Source: Pelodictyon phaeoclathratiforme BU-1
GTDB taxonomy: Bacteria > Bacteroidota > Chlorobiia > Chlorobiales > Chlorobiaceae
Reading direction: 5' to 3'
Assembly: GCF_000020645.1 (NCBI RefSeq)
Contig: NC_011060.1
Location: 1,316,501-1,380,500, forward strand
Length of the DNA: 64,000 bases
The notes below the pieces were generated by a model. The model saw only the letters and a program-made list of their open reading frames with translations, had not been told where the DNA came from and made no database searches. The position numbers and the translations under genes are program-made. Shown here piece after piece: positions 23,921 through 32,479 of this stretch (position 1 is the first letter of the stretch; every line of letters begins with the position of its first letter).

Positions 23921-25084
23921 ATGGTATTTTCGAAAACACAGCGCATTGCAGGGATCTCGGTTGCCGTGGCAGCGCTCATTCTTTTTTTTGTTTTCCGCCC
24001 CTCTCCGCTTCCTGTAGATTCGGGTGTGGTCAGTCGTGGCCCCTTGCAGGTAACGCTTGAAGGGGAGGGAGTTACCCGCGTGAATGACCGTTTTGTTCTT
24101 GCCGCACCGGTCAGCGGAAAGCTGGTGAGGGTGGAGCTTGAAGAGGGCGACCATGTCCGGAAGGGGAGCGTGGTGGCCTCACTGCTTCCTGCCCAGCTCG
24201 ACAGCCGTGAGTATCGTGAAGCCTCTTCACGGGCGGGGTCAGCCCGGGCAGCTCTTGACGAGGCGATTGCCCGGCAACGCAGGGCTGATCTCACCCTTGT
24301 GCAGGCTGAACGCCGTTTCGGTCGTTACCGTAATCTCTATGGTGAGGGGGCCGTTTCAAAAGAGAGTTATGAACTTGCAGAGAATGAGGCTCAAACATTG
24401 CGAAAAGAGCGTGATGCGGCCCGCTCAGGGGTTGAGGCTGCCCGTTATAACCTTGGAGCGCTTCAGGCCCTTGTTGATCGCCAGGTAGCGGGGCAGCCGG
24501 TGAAGGTACTCTCCCCGGTTGATGGTCGGGTGCTCCGTATCCATGAGCAAAGTGAACGGGTCGTGAGTGCCGGGTCACCACTGGTTGATATTGGTGATCC
24601 TTCGGCGATTGAGATTGTGATTGATCTGCTCTCTTCCGACGCCATCAGGGTAAAGCCGGGAAACCGGGTGGTGATTATGGACTGGGGCGGTGAAAGGGAG
24701 CTGCAGGGAGTGGTGAAAACGGTTGATCCGGCGGCATTTACCAAAACATCGGCACTCGGGATTGAAGAGAAACGGGTGAACATTGTGGCGCTTCTCAGCC
24801 GCAACGAACCGCTGCTTGGCGATAATTTTCGTGTCCAGGCAAGCATTGTGCTCCGTGAAGCGAGTGCTGTGCTTCAGGTGCCGGTAAGCAGCCTCTTCAG
24901 GGGAAAAGAGGGCTGGCATCTCTTTGTTCTTGAGGATGGCAGGGCGGTTGATAAAGCCGTGAGGATCGGTATGAGGGGCACCTTGCAGGCGCAGGTGCTC
25001 GCAGGGGTCAGGGAGGGGCAGAAGGTGGTGGTGCATCCTACCAACGAACTCAGGGATGGCATGTCGGTGAAGGCGCAGGAGTGA
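23921..25084 (+). CDS. Periplasmic adaptor protein of an ABC exporter (HlyD/MacA-type membrane fusion protein)
   Basis: A 387-residue protein with an N-terminal anchor at residues 7-25 (IAGISVAVAALILFFVF), a barrel-sandwich half (VTLEGEGVTRVNDRFVLAAPVSGKLVRVELEEGDHVRKG read as landmark text), a helical hairpin near 90-165 rich in Arg, Glu and Ala, and the second lipoyl half with LSPVDGRVLRIHEQSERVV near 192-210. The C-terminal beta-barrel and membrane-proximal parts follow. It starts three bases after the permease gene and completes the exporter operon. Confidence 0.9.
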   Translation: MVFSKTQRIAGISVAVAALILFFVFRPSPLPVDSGVVSRGPLQVTLEGEGVTRVNDRFVLAAPVSGKLVRVELEEGDHVRKGSVVASLLPAQLDSREYREASSRAGSARAALDEAIARQRRADLTLVQAERRFGRYRNLYGEGAVSKESYELAENEAQTLRKERDAARSGVEAARYNLGALQALVDRQVAGQPVKVLSPVDGRVLRIHEQSERVVSAGSPLVDIGDPSAIEIVIDLLSSDAIRVKPGNRVVIMDWGGERELQGVVKTVDPAAFTKTSALGIEEKRVNIVALLSRNEPLLGDNFRVQASIVLREASAVLQVPVSSLFRGKEGWHLFVLEDGRAVDKAVRIGMRGTLQAQVLAGVREGQKVVVHPTNELRDGMSVKAQE

Positions 25085-25135
25085 TGAAAAAGAGCGCTTG
25101 CACGTTTCCCTGTACGGAGTAACTTTACCCACACT

Positions 25136-26509
25136 ATGAGCAGAATTGAAACAACAGCAGCGGCAGTCAGGAGTGCGGAGATCTCCCACTCGATGATTCT
25201 TATTATTGGCGGTGGGGCGGCAGGAATGATGGCGGCGATTGCAGCACGTCGGAGTGCAAAAGCTTCCGGCAACTCCTGTTCGATAACCCTTCTTGAGCGG
25301 AATCCCCGTCCGGGAACAAAAATCAGGATATCGGGGGGCGGTAAATGTAATGTAACTCACACTGGTACTTCGGCGGAGCTGCTTGAGCAGGGTTTTCTGC
25401 GTCGCAATGAGGCGCGTTTTTTGCGTCAGGCCCTCTACAGCTTCTCAAACAGTGACCTTCTTGCTCTCTTGCGTTCTCGGGGTGTTGAGAGTGAAGAGCG
25501 GCCTGACGGAAAGGTGTTTCCCGTCAGCGAGGATGCCTCAACGGTTGCCCGTGCCTTTGAGGAGCTGCTGAAGGAGTCACGGGTGCAGGCACACTTTTCC
25601 TGCCGGGTCAGGAGTGTCGAACGCAAGGGTGAACTTTTTATGGTGACCACTGCCGATGGGGTATTCACGGCAGATCGTCTCATTCTTGCAACCGGTGGTG
25701 TCTCCTATCCCGGAACCGGTACGACGGGTGACGGCCTTGTGATTGCTCGCTCGCTTGGCCACTCGATAAAAAAGCCTTCGGCAGCGCTGGCGCCCCTCTA
25801 CACCCTCAACGCTCCTCCCGCTTCACTTTCAGGGCTGGCACTCCGCTCAATCAGCCTTGTAGCCACTTCCGGTGGACGGAGTGTTGAACGGCGTGGCGAC
25901 CTGCTCTTTACCCATCGCGGCGTCAGTGGTCCGGCTGCACTCTCGCTTTCACGCGACATCGCCGAGCTGATTGGTGAAACAGGTAATTGCGCTCTCTTTG
26001 CCGATCTCTTTCCGGAACAGAGCAGCGCTGAACTTGAGGCTGAGCTGCTGCTCCAGGCTCGCAGGAGTGGGGCACAGATGGTACGCAAATTCCTGCAGGG
26101 ATGTCCGATAGCTCCTCTCAGTGGCGCTTTCGGCATGGCTCGTCAAGGGACGATTCCAACCGCTCTTGTACCCTTTCTTATGCGCCATGCAGGCCTTGGG
26201 AATGATGTGACCTGGAGCGGACTTGCGAAAGAAAAACGGCAGTCGCTCCTCTCAACGCTCAAGCGATTTCCGCTTGGCAGTGTACGCGATGTGCCGCTTG
26301 ATCAGGGGGAAATTTCAGCCGGAGGCGTTTCGCTGGGGGAGGTGAACCCCAAAACCATGTGCTCAAGGGTTGTTCCAAACCTTTTTCTCTGTGGCGAACT
26401 TCTCGACTACGCCGGTGAGATTGGCGGCTATAACCTGCAGGCCGCATTCTCCACCGGCTGGATGGCGGGTGTGAACGCGGTCAAGCCAGTAGTGACGAAC
26501 TCTCTGTAA
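25136..26509 (+). CDS. BaiN/RdsA-family FAD flavoprotein (HI0933-type)
   Basis: A 457-residue oxidoreductase. ILIIGGGAAGMMAAIAARRS near residues 20-39 is the FAD Rossmann motif, NPRPGTKIRISGGGKCNVTH near 56-75 is the family signature, and ILATGGVSYPGTGTTGDG near 183-200 is also typical. The C-terminal motif LFLCGELLDYAGEIGGYNLQ near 419-438 binds FAD. Members include the bile-acid BaiN oxidoreductase, but most have no known substrate, so only the family can be claimed. Start could also be Met 20 (25193); the upstream GGAGTAAC favours neither strongly. Confidence 0.85.
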   Translation: MSRIETTAAAVRSAEISHSMILIIGGGAAGMMAAIAARRSAKASGNSCSITLLERNPRPGTKIRISGGGKCNVTHTGTSAELLEQGFLRRNEARFLRQALYSFSNSDLLALLRSRGVESEERPDGKVFPVSEDASTVARAFEELLKESRVQAHFSCRVRSVERKGELFMVTTADGVFTADRLILATGGVSYPGTGTTGDGLVIARSLGHSIKKPSAALAPLYTLNAPPASLSGLALRSISLVATSGGRSVERRGDLLFTHRGVSGPAALSLSRDIAELIGETGNCALFADLFPEQSSAELEAELLLQARRSGAQMVRKFLQGCPIAPLSGAFGMARQGTIPTALVPFLMRHAGLGNDVTWSGLAKEKRQSLLSTLKRFPLGSVRDVPLDQGEISAGGVSLGEVNPKTMCSRVVPNLFLCGELLDYAGEIGGYNLQAAFSTGWMAGVNAVKPVVTNSL

Positions 26510-26510
26510 A

Positions 26511-26549
26511 AGGCAGAAAGCGTTGATGTTAATTGGCGTTTCCTGCCTC
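26511..26549. terminator. Imperfect hairpin between convergent genes
   Basis: GGCAGAAAGCG after the flavoprotein stop can pair, with one mismatch and one G-U pair, with CGTTTCCTGCC at about 26538-26548, and CTAACCCTTTTATT follows. A weak terminator for the plus-strand gene is plausible. Confidence 0.4.
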
Positions 26550-26557
26550 TAACCCTT

Positions 26558-27493
26558 TTATTCTGAGCAGGAATAAGCAGGCTCTTTTGTTGCACTGTCC
26601 ATCATCCGTACTTCAAACCGGCACTCTTTAATGTCGAATGAGAAGGCGGGATTGTCGTGAAAGATGACCCGTCTGTTTTCGAAGCGCACCTTCATGGGAA
26701 CGCTTACCTTCCGCTCATCACCGCAGACGTTGTTCTTTACTCCGGGATGGAAGAGCGCGCCCTCTTTATCCAGCACAGAAACATGGATGGCATGGTCAAC
26801 AGTACTCAGCGCCTCTATGGAGCCGTCTTCTGCAAGCTGGACAGAGTTAATGTCGCCGTGAATCCCGTTCGGTTCGTTGTCGTAGGAGGAGATCACCCCG
26901 ATTGGCGTAAGGATGTCAATCTTTTTGAGTGGCTCAAAAGAGCGGATTGAGCCTGACTCATAGAAAGCCAGCCCTTTTCTCACGGTGATTTCACCCATCG
27001 GCGTCTTTACGGTCAGGGTTTGATCCGGCCAGAGAGTGATGCTTTTGAGCGCACCGCTTTCGTAAAACTGCAAACCAATCACCTTGGTGGCAAGGGTTCC
27101 TATAGGCGAACTGAAGGTGAGGGTGGTGGCAAGGGCAAATTCGTTCTTCCACGACCAGAAGCCGCTCAGTTTACCGTCAAGTGGAAAGATCCGTTTGATA
27201 TTGCCATTTTTATGGAAGGTCACCAGCTCCGCCGGGATGGCGCCGACCGGTGTTTCAAGCATGGTTTGCGATTGCAGGGCAATTGATTTCAGAGCGCCAT
27301 CCTTGTAAAAGTACATCGGCTTGACGGCGCGTCGCCCCATGTCCTCGGCTTCGTATTGAGGCACCAGCGTGCCATAAGGGGTGCTCAAGCTGTTTGGCTC
27401 GGTGACAAGGCAGCCATCCGTTTTGCCGTTCGAAAAGAGGGTGCGGAACTCGACACCGGAAAGGTCGCCATATATGGTGCTTGTTGTGGCCAT
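26558..27493 (-). CDS. Hypothetical protein with YwqK/MORN-like repeats
   Basis: A 311-residue soluble protein without signal peptide. Four copies of a short beta-hairpin unit are visible: FYKDGALKSIAL near 83, FHKNGNIKRIFPL near 109, FYESGALKSITL near 150 and FYESGSIRSFEPL near 178. Each is preceded by a segment like TPxGxIxAxxVxF (TPVGAIPAELVTF, SPIGTLATKVIGL, TPMGEITVRKGLA). This is the pattern of MORN variant (YwqK-type) repeats, which form extended beta sheets. The function is not known. The gene is monocistronic and convergent with the flavoprotein. Confidence 0.65.
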   Translation of the reverse strand: MATTSTIYGDLSGVEFRTLFSNGKTDGCLVTEPNSLSTPYGTLVPQYEAEDMGRRAVKPMYFYKDGALKSIALQSQTMLETPVGAIPAELVTFHKNGNIKRIFPLDGKLSGFWSWKNEFALATTLTFSSPIGTLATKVIGLQFYESGALKSITLWPDQTLTVKTPMGEITVRKGLAFYESGSIRSFEPLKKIDILTPIGVISSYDNEPNGIHGDINSVQLAEDGSIEALSTVDHAIHVSVLDKEGALFHPGVKNNVCGDERKVSVPMKVRFENRRVIFHDNPAFSFDIKECRFEVRMMDSATKEPAYSCSE

Positions 27494-27809
27494 GATGTTT
27501 CTCGTTATGTTGGTTTTTCCAAACTCTTTTCACTTCCCCTTCCTTTATATTGCAATTATCGTGCCGGAAGGTGGAAAAAGGTATAAAATACTTATTTGTA
27601 AGAGGTTCCCTTTTCTCTTTCTGGTTGAGGATGACCAAAAAGGGCTACAAAATGGTAGAAATTATCGGGCGATCTACATTGTGGTAGAAAATGCGGAGGG
27701 AGTGGCTGGTCAGATTCGTTTTGCTTGTTGCTTCGCTAATCGCGTTTGGCGACGCAGTTCATTCCTGCTCAATTATCTGCTTTCGTTGGGGATTGCGCGG
27801 AAGGGTGGT
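27494..27809. promoter_or_regulatory. Intergenic region (316 bases) between the repeat protein and the pilus locus
   Basis: Contains the promoter of the minus-strand repeat protein (about 27520-27600, AT-rich with TATAAAATACTTATTTG) and the 3-prime side of the last pilus subunit gene. No gene, hairpin or transposase scrap could be identified with confidence. Confidence 0.3.
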
Positions 27810-28325
27810 TTACTGGTAAGCTACGGTTACATCAAAGGTTCCGGTGTAGTTCCCCGGTGGCTGGTTTGCAGAGACCTCCAGCTTTCCGCCGATATTGAAT
27901 GCAGAGAGCCCCTCACTATTCAGTTTCAGGGTGTTTGAGGCTGGTGAGACGGTAAAGCTGTTTACCACCATGCTGCTACTCCCGTTGGAGATCGTGATTC
28001 CTGTATTTGGCAGTGTAACATTATAGGCAGAGTTTGCCGTACCGGTGACATTGAATGATGCTGGCCCGGAGACTGAGGAGACGAGCTGCACTCCTCCCGA
28101 ATTTGTTCGATCGGAGGTTGATGGATTGATGGTCACCGTTCCTACTGATTCACTTGGAATGATGACTCCAAAAGCCAGATCGCCATGGGTGGGTGTTGAT
28201 GTGTTTTTGGCACTGGAGATTCCGGGCGCGATTGTTGCTGTGGCGGTGCCTTCGGCAGCCTGTGCCACACTCCCGGAGGAGAACAATGCCCAAAGGGAGA
28301 AGAGAACTACAACTCTGTTTTTCAT
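27810..28325 (-). CDS. DUF4402-type pilus subunit (last of locus)
   Basis: A 171-residue exported protein: signal peptide 1-23 (MKNRVVVLFSLWALFSSG), then an all-beta region beginning GTATATIAPGISSAKN and GDLAFGVIIPSESVGTVTI. The chain ends NYTGTFDVTVAYQ, an alternating strand with a penultimate Tyr as in chaperone-usher subunits. The frame is open upstream to 28382, but GGGAGG seven bases before the Met at 28325 and the signal peptide fix the start there. Its three relatives in this window share the layout. It lies downstream of the usher-like gene. Confidence 0.75.
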   Translation of the reverse strand: MKNRVVVLFSLWALFSSGSVAQAAEGTATATIAPGISSAKNTSTPTHGDLAFGVIIPSESVGTVTINPSTSDRTNSGGVQLVSSVSGPASFNVTGTANSAYNVTLPNTGITISNGSSSMVVNSFTVSPASNTLKLNSEGLSAFNIGGKLEVSANQPPGNYTGTFDVTVAYQ

Positions 28326-28496
28326 GGGGAACCTCCCATTTAACTTCCATGACGGAGGCTGCGTCTCTGAAAAGGATAACAATAAAGTATAATAACCTTA
28401 ATGCGGAACAAATGTCAGGATAAATTCATACCCCCATACGCAAATCTATAACAGATTTTGAAGAAAACAAATCCTGATATGATAATAGTTTTTATT

Positions 28497-31301
28497 TCAG
28501 GGCAGCAGGGGAGTTTGAAGTGATTTCTCTTTGCCGGAGTCGACTGGAGCCTTCCCGTTCGATTCAACAGGTGTTTCAATGCCCGGTTCAACAGTTAGCG
28601 GCTCAAGTACCAGATTGATATTGTCGATATATGCTCCTTCGGCTGGAATGACCAGCTCCTTGAATGGCGCTGTAGTGCCAAGTTTTGCGGCCTGTTCGGG
28701 TGATACGCGCAAGGTGTAGTTCCCGGTGGGGAGCGCTCCGAGAATGTAAACACCGTCATATTCTGACCGGGCCTTGCCAGCTACCTTTCCCTCCTTGTCA
28801 ACAGCTTCAATGGTGATACCGGACGCAGGTTCCTCAATGCCCTCTTTCTTGTTGAAAACGGTACCGCTCACTTCACCGGTGACCCATACGGGAAATTTTA
28901 CCGGGAGAGGATAACCTGGTCTTGGTACCACACGTACCCCTTTGTCGGCAGGCACCCAAAGCAGCTCTTTAAGTGTTGAGGGTGAAATGGTGATATCCGT
29001 CAGAATGTTGGGAGAAATTCCCTGAATAAAAGCGATACCCTTTGCATCAGTGAGTGCGGGATTGCTTTGTTGATTGACAAAAAAACCGGCATCCTTGATT
29101 TCGGGCTCATCGGGGTCCAGCTCCCTGTTGCGATTCTTGTCGAGGTATGCCTGGGCGGAGATTCCTGCCTGCTGGCTGCTCAGGCTTCCATCGATATTCC
29201 ATTGACCACTTTTTGGCTCATGACTGAGGTTCGTCGAGAGCTGGATACCGATACCCCATGCTCCGCCACTGGTATAGTTACCTGTAACTCCCATTGCCAT
29301 CTTTTTGAAGGTATGGTTGAGCCCTGTTGATGCAGTCAGGGTTTTGCCAAGCGGTGTGTAGGTAATGCTGTTGAGAAGCAGCCATTCATGCTTGAGGCGC
29401 AGTTCGCAGGTACCTCCAACGGTGCTGATGACTCTTTCAGGAAGGAGCTGGTATCCAATTTCAGCCCTGAGTGAGAGGTTTTGGCGTGTCATGCTTGCAT
29501 ATGAGCTGCCAGAAAGGGCATCACTTTCTGTGTCACCATCCAGCATTCGTTCCAGTGTAACGGTGTGTGTATGATCAATACCCCAAGTCCGGTTGCTGCT
29601 GGTCATGGTGGCACTCTTCGATTTCCGCAGTTCATCAAACTCTGTCTGGGCCAACGTCATCGAGAATCGGGAGTTTGTCAAAAAGAAAAAGGGGTTCAGG
29701 CCGTCGATGCGGATATCCTCTTTTTTCAGATATGAAAGAGTCCCGGTTGTTGTATGCCAATCTTTATCATACTCCTGCATCAGGACGGAGAGTGTTAATG
29801 GTCCAAATCGTGTCTGGATACCTGCCTGCCTGGCCAACCGACTGGTGGCAAGATTGCGGGCTATCTGCAGATCGAGCTGTATCATTTTCAGGTAACCGCT
29901 GAACCCCGCTCCGGCAAACGTCTGACGTTCGTCGTCGATGAGCGCTGATGCGAGATAATTGGTTGCAGTGAGCCATTTGTTCACGCCAAGTGTGCTCTTC
30001 CAGGTCATGAGGGGCGCTGGATCACCATCTGGTGATGCGAGCAGCGAACGTTGTGTTGCGTTGGTTGCTGTTATTTGATAGTTCCAGCTACCCGGTTCGA
30101 TCATGTTGCGTCCGACATTGTAGATATGCCGTTCAACCCGCTGCTCGCCCTGGGGGCCATGGAAAACAAGTCGCAGTTCATTCAGACCATAGATGAGTGG
30201 GATATCGGCAAATGAATAGCTCTCACGGGGGTTTGATGGGCGGTAGTCGAGCAGGTTTGCATTGCTGAAGAGTTCTACATCCCAACCCTTTGCAAGAAAA
30301 CCGTTCAGGGTCAGCTTGTCAAAAAAAGAGGATTGATTGATCGGGTAACTGCTTACCATGATGCCGGTTCCGACACTGTTGCCTATCAGTGGAAGTGTTT
30401 CGGGCTGAATATCCCCGATGGCAATCTTGCGAGCGTCAAGTACTCCCAATATGCCGCCCGTCGGGCTTGTCCGTTCAAGGATCATGGTGCCGTTGTCAAC
30501 TCCGATAATCGATTTGCCGGCGCCAGCAATATGGCCTGAAAGATCAAGTCTTCCGCTCATCCAGAGGAGATCACCAGAGAGGCGGGTGTAAAAGCTGCTG
30601 TTTCCTGGAGTAATGTTAGCTGTCCCCTCTCCGGTCAGTGAGGAGGAGAGGGAGATGTCAATGCTCGGGCCGGCAAGGAGGCGGAATGGAGTGTTCAACA
30701 GCGGATAGCCGGGATCATTGTAGCTGCCATAGCCCCATGTATTGGAGCCTCGCTGGCTGCGCGCCATGCGTTGCTGAATAGGAAGCGGTTCAAACGGACG
30801 AATATCGACTGCAGCATCAAGGCGGTTGGCATCGATGCGCATGGCAAACCATTCGGCAAGCAATCTGCTTTCGACATAGATATCGTCAGTGAGGGCTACC
30901 ACCAGCTTCGGGTCGTACCGGTATGTGTTGCCGTCTACGATAATGGAGGATTTTGCCATATCGAGCATGAAAGACTGAGAGGGCAGGGCAACATGGCCTG
31001 ATCCGACTCCTTTTGCAGGATCAACAGTAATGCCGAGTTCAAGGCTTCGGCTCAGCTCACCAAGAGGAAGAAAGAGTCCAGGAGGGGCAGAATAGGTGAC
31101 CAGATTACCGGAAAGCGTCGCTCCGCCAAGACGAACGACGCAAAGCAGCAAATCGTCCTCACTGAGGGCGGTCGGAGACTCTGCCGTCCTCTTCTCTTCA
31201 CCATACAAGAGTTCCGTCTGGTGGCCGGTCGCAAGGCATATCCAGAAAAAAAAGAGAAGTGAACTTCGTAAAACTCTGAAATAATTATGCAATGACGACA
31301 A
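28497..31301 (-). CDS. Atypical fimbrial usher-like outer membrane protein
   Basis: A 934-residue exported protein. Residues about 10-28 form a signal segment. Residues 45-160 look like a periplasmic N-terminal domain (LPLGELSRSLELGI, YDPKLVVALTDDIYVES). A long barrel-like region follows with WDVELFSNANLLDY near 340-353 and GLNELRLVFHGPQGEQRVERH near 375-395, which resemble the usher text around the channel. Near 735 AYLDKNRNRELDPDEPEIKDAG starts a Gly/Asp-rich domain and ITIEAVDKEGKVAGKARSEYDGVYILGALPTGNYTLRV (given as landmarks) is a carboxypeptidase-regulatory-like module; the C-terminus is proline-rich. The canonical PapC signature was not found, so the usher role rests on these partial likenesses and on the chaperone and subunits beside it. 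Start is TTG 31301, overlapping the end of the chaperone relic by 17 bases. Confidence 0.65.
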   Translation of the reverse strand: MSSLHNYFRVLRSSLLFFFWICLATGHQTELLYGEEKRTAESPTALSEDDLLLCVVRLGGATLSGNLVTYSAPPGLFLPLGELSRSLELGITVDPAKGVGSGHVALPSQSFMLDMAKSSIIVDGNTYRYDPKLVVALTDDIYVESRLLAEWFAMRIDANRLDAAVDIRPFEPLPIQQRMARSQRGSNTWGYGSYNDPGYPLLNTPFRLLAGPSIDISLSSSLTGEGTANITPGNSSFYTRLSGDLLWMSGRLDLSGHIAGAGKSIIGVDNGTMILERTSPTGGILGVLDARKIAIGDIQPETLPLIGNSVGTGIMVSSYPINQSSFFDKLTLNGFLAKGWDVELFSNANLLDYRPSNPRESYSFADIPLIYGLNELRLVFHGPQGEQRVERHIYNVGRNMIEPGSWNYQITATNATQRSLLASPDGDPAPLMTWKSTLGVNKWLTATNYLASALIDDERQTFAGAGFSGYLKMIQLDLQIARNLATSRLARQAGIQTRFGPLTLSVLMQEYDKDWHTTTGTLSYLKKEDIRIDGLNPFFFLTNSRFSMTLAQTEFDELRKSKSATMTSSNRTWGIDHTHTVTLERMLDGDTESDALSGSSYASMTRQNLSLRAEIGYQLLPERVISTVGGTCELRLKHEWLLLNSITYTPLGKTLTASTGLNHTFKKMAMGVTGNYTSGGAWGIGIQLSTNLSHEPKSGQWNIDGSLSSQQAGISAQAYLDKNRNRELDPDEPEIKDAGFFVNQQSNPALTDAKGIAFIQGISPNILTDITISPSTLKELLWVPADKGVRVVPRPGYPLPVKFPVWVTGEVSGTVFNKKEGIEEPASGITIEAVDKEGKVAGKARSEYDGVYILGALPTGNYTLRVSPEQAAKLGTTAPFKELVIPAEGAYIDNINLVLEPLTVEPGIETPVESNGKAPVDSGKEKSLQTPLLP

Positions 31302-31443
31302 TATGACCCTCTGCGAGTAGGTGTTCAGCGCTCTTCTCCTTATTGCTGTAGTGAATGATCAGGGCTCCTGCTGCCAATGACTCTCCAGCGCCTTGAACAG
31401 TAGTAGCAATGAAGAGGCATGGCAGAAAGTTCCTGATGTTCAG
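31285..31443 (-). pseudogene. Remnant of a second pilus chaperone gene, internal deletion
   Basis: Read on the minus strand in one frame this gives NIRNFLPCLFIATTVQGAGE, then SLAAGALIIHYSNKEKSAEH and LLAEGHIVVIA with a TAA at 31285-31287. The first part lines up with the signal peptide of the intact chaperone (MNIKHLLSALFMMATF), the last part with its C-terminal strand (GELMVRYTGQENGAEQVLAEGKIAV). About 240 middle residues are missing, without loss of frame. A CTG (31441-31443) stands where the ATG is expected. It sits directly before the usher-like gene, where chaperone genes usually are. Confidence 0.75.
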
Positions 31444-31484
31444 AGTACTATTGAAAACCGACAAAGTACTCTTCCGGCGAGCGC

Positions 31485-32021
31485 TTAATTGTAATTTGCC
31501 GTCACGGTAAAGGTTCCGCTGTAGTCTCCGGATGGCTGATTGGCAATAAGTGAGAGCGTTCCGCCAACCGTAAATTCATTGCTGGAAGGGGAGTCACTTA
31601 TCGTTAATGATGATCCTGTCAATGAAGAGGTGAAATCGTTGATCGACATATTGATTCCACCGCCTTTGGTAATGGTAACGATGCCATTAGCGGGCAGGGA
31701 GATGGTACAGGCGAGGCCGGTATCACCAGCAACCCTGAATCGTGCAGCTCCAACGGTTGAGCTGACAAGTGTTACGCCACCACCAGCGCTCCGCACACCA
31801 TCCGTACTGATGGTAACGGTTCCCCCTTCTGTACTGCTTGGTGTGATGGTTCCAAAGGCCAGATTAGATGGGGTTGCAGAGCCTCCATTGCCAATATTGC
31901 TGATACTGATTGCCCCCCGCACCGTCGCAGTGGCGGTTGCACTAACACTTGCAGCCTGCGCCTCACTGCCGAAAGCGAGCAGGGTGGCCATGCATAAAAA
32001 CGTTGAAATTCTCTTGTTCAT
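31485..32021 (-). CDS. DUF4402-type pilus subunit
   Basis: A 178-residue exported protein with signal peptide 1-23 (NKRISTFLCMATLLAFGSEAQA). The mature part starts ASVSATATATVRGAISISNI and SNLAFGTITPSSTEGGTVTI; it ends QPSGDYSGTFTVTANYN, the alternating final strand that a chaperone could cap. One Cys occurs in the mature part. It lies between the intact chaperone gene and the chaperone remnant, all on the minus strand. Confidence 0.78.
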   Translation of the reverse strand: MNKRISTFLCMATLLAFGSEAQAASVSATATATVRGAISISNIGNGGSATPSNLAFGTITPSSTEGGTVTISTDGVRSAGGGVTLVSSTVGAARFRVAGDTGLACTISLPANGIVTITKGGGINMSINDFTSSLTGSSLTISDSPSSNEFTVGGTLSLIANQPSGDYSGTFTVTANYN

Positions 32022-32479
32022 GATAATCGTCTCTTTATGAGTGACTGGATTGTCGCCAGTTACTACTTTGATTTTGCATATCTACTCCGCCCCGTGCGTC
32101 ATTTTCTGCTCCTGTTACTGTCGAAAATATATACAATACATATATTAATTCCAATCTAATTAAATATCGTGTATGTGCAAAATGGCGTAATACCATGTTC
32201 CCTGTAAGAGGGCGCTTTTTCGATTTGACGAATAAATAGTCTCTTATTGCCTGAAAAATATCTATTTAAGGCCGTTTCTCGGTTGTCTGGCATACACTCA
32301 TCCGCGACAAATTTGCAAGGGAGGTTGTTTGCTCTGTATATATTGTCAGTATATATGGCTGCAGAGAGATGCCGGGGAGTTATACAGTTTCCATAGCCAG
32401 CCAATCCTCGGGAGCTGAGGATGTGGCTGGTAAGAAACAAAGGGGGGCAGGGGGAGTGGCGGAGTGCAAGAGCGAGATT
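32022..32479. promoter_or_regulatory. Intergenic region (458 bases) inside the pilus locus
   Basis: AT-rich from 32110 to 32170 (ATATATACAATACATATATTAATT), a likely promoter area for the subunit gene ending at 31485. A 94-codon minus-strand frame (32156-32440) is present but shows no signal peptide or family resemblance, and was not annotated. Confidence 0.35.

Noticed and set aside
32156..32440. 94-codon minus-strand frame inside the pilus locus
   Set aside because: No ribosome site, signal peptide or resemblance to a family; lies in an AT-rich promoter-like stretch.
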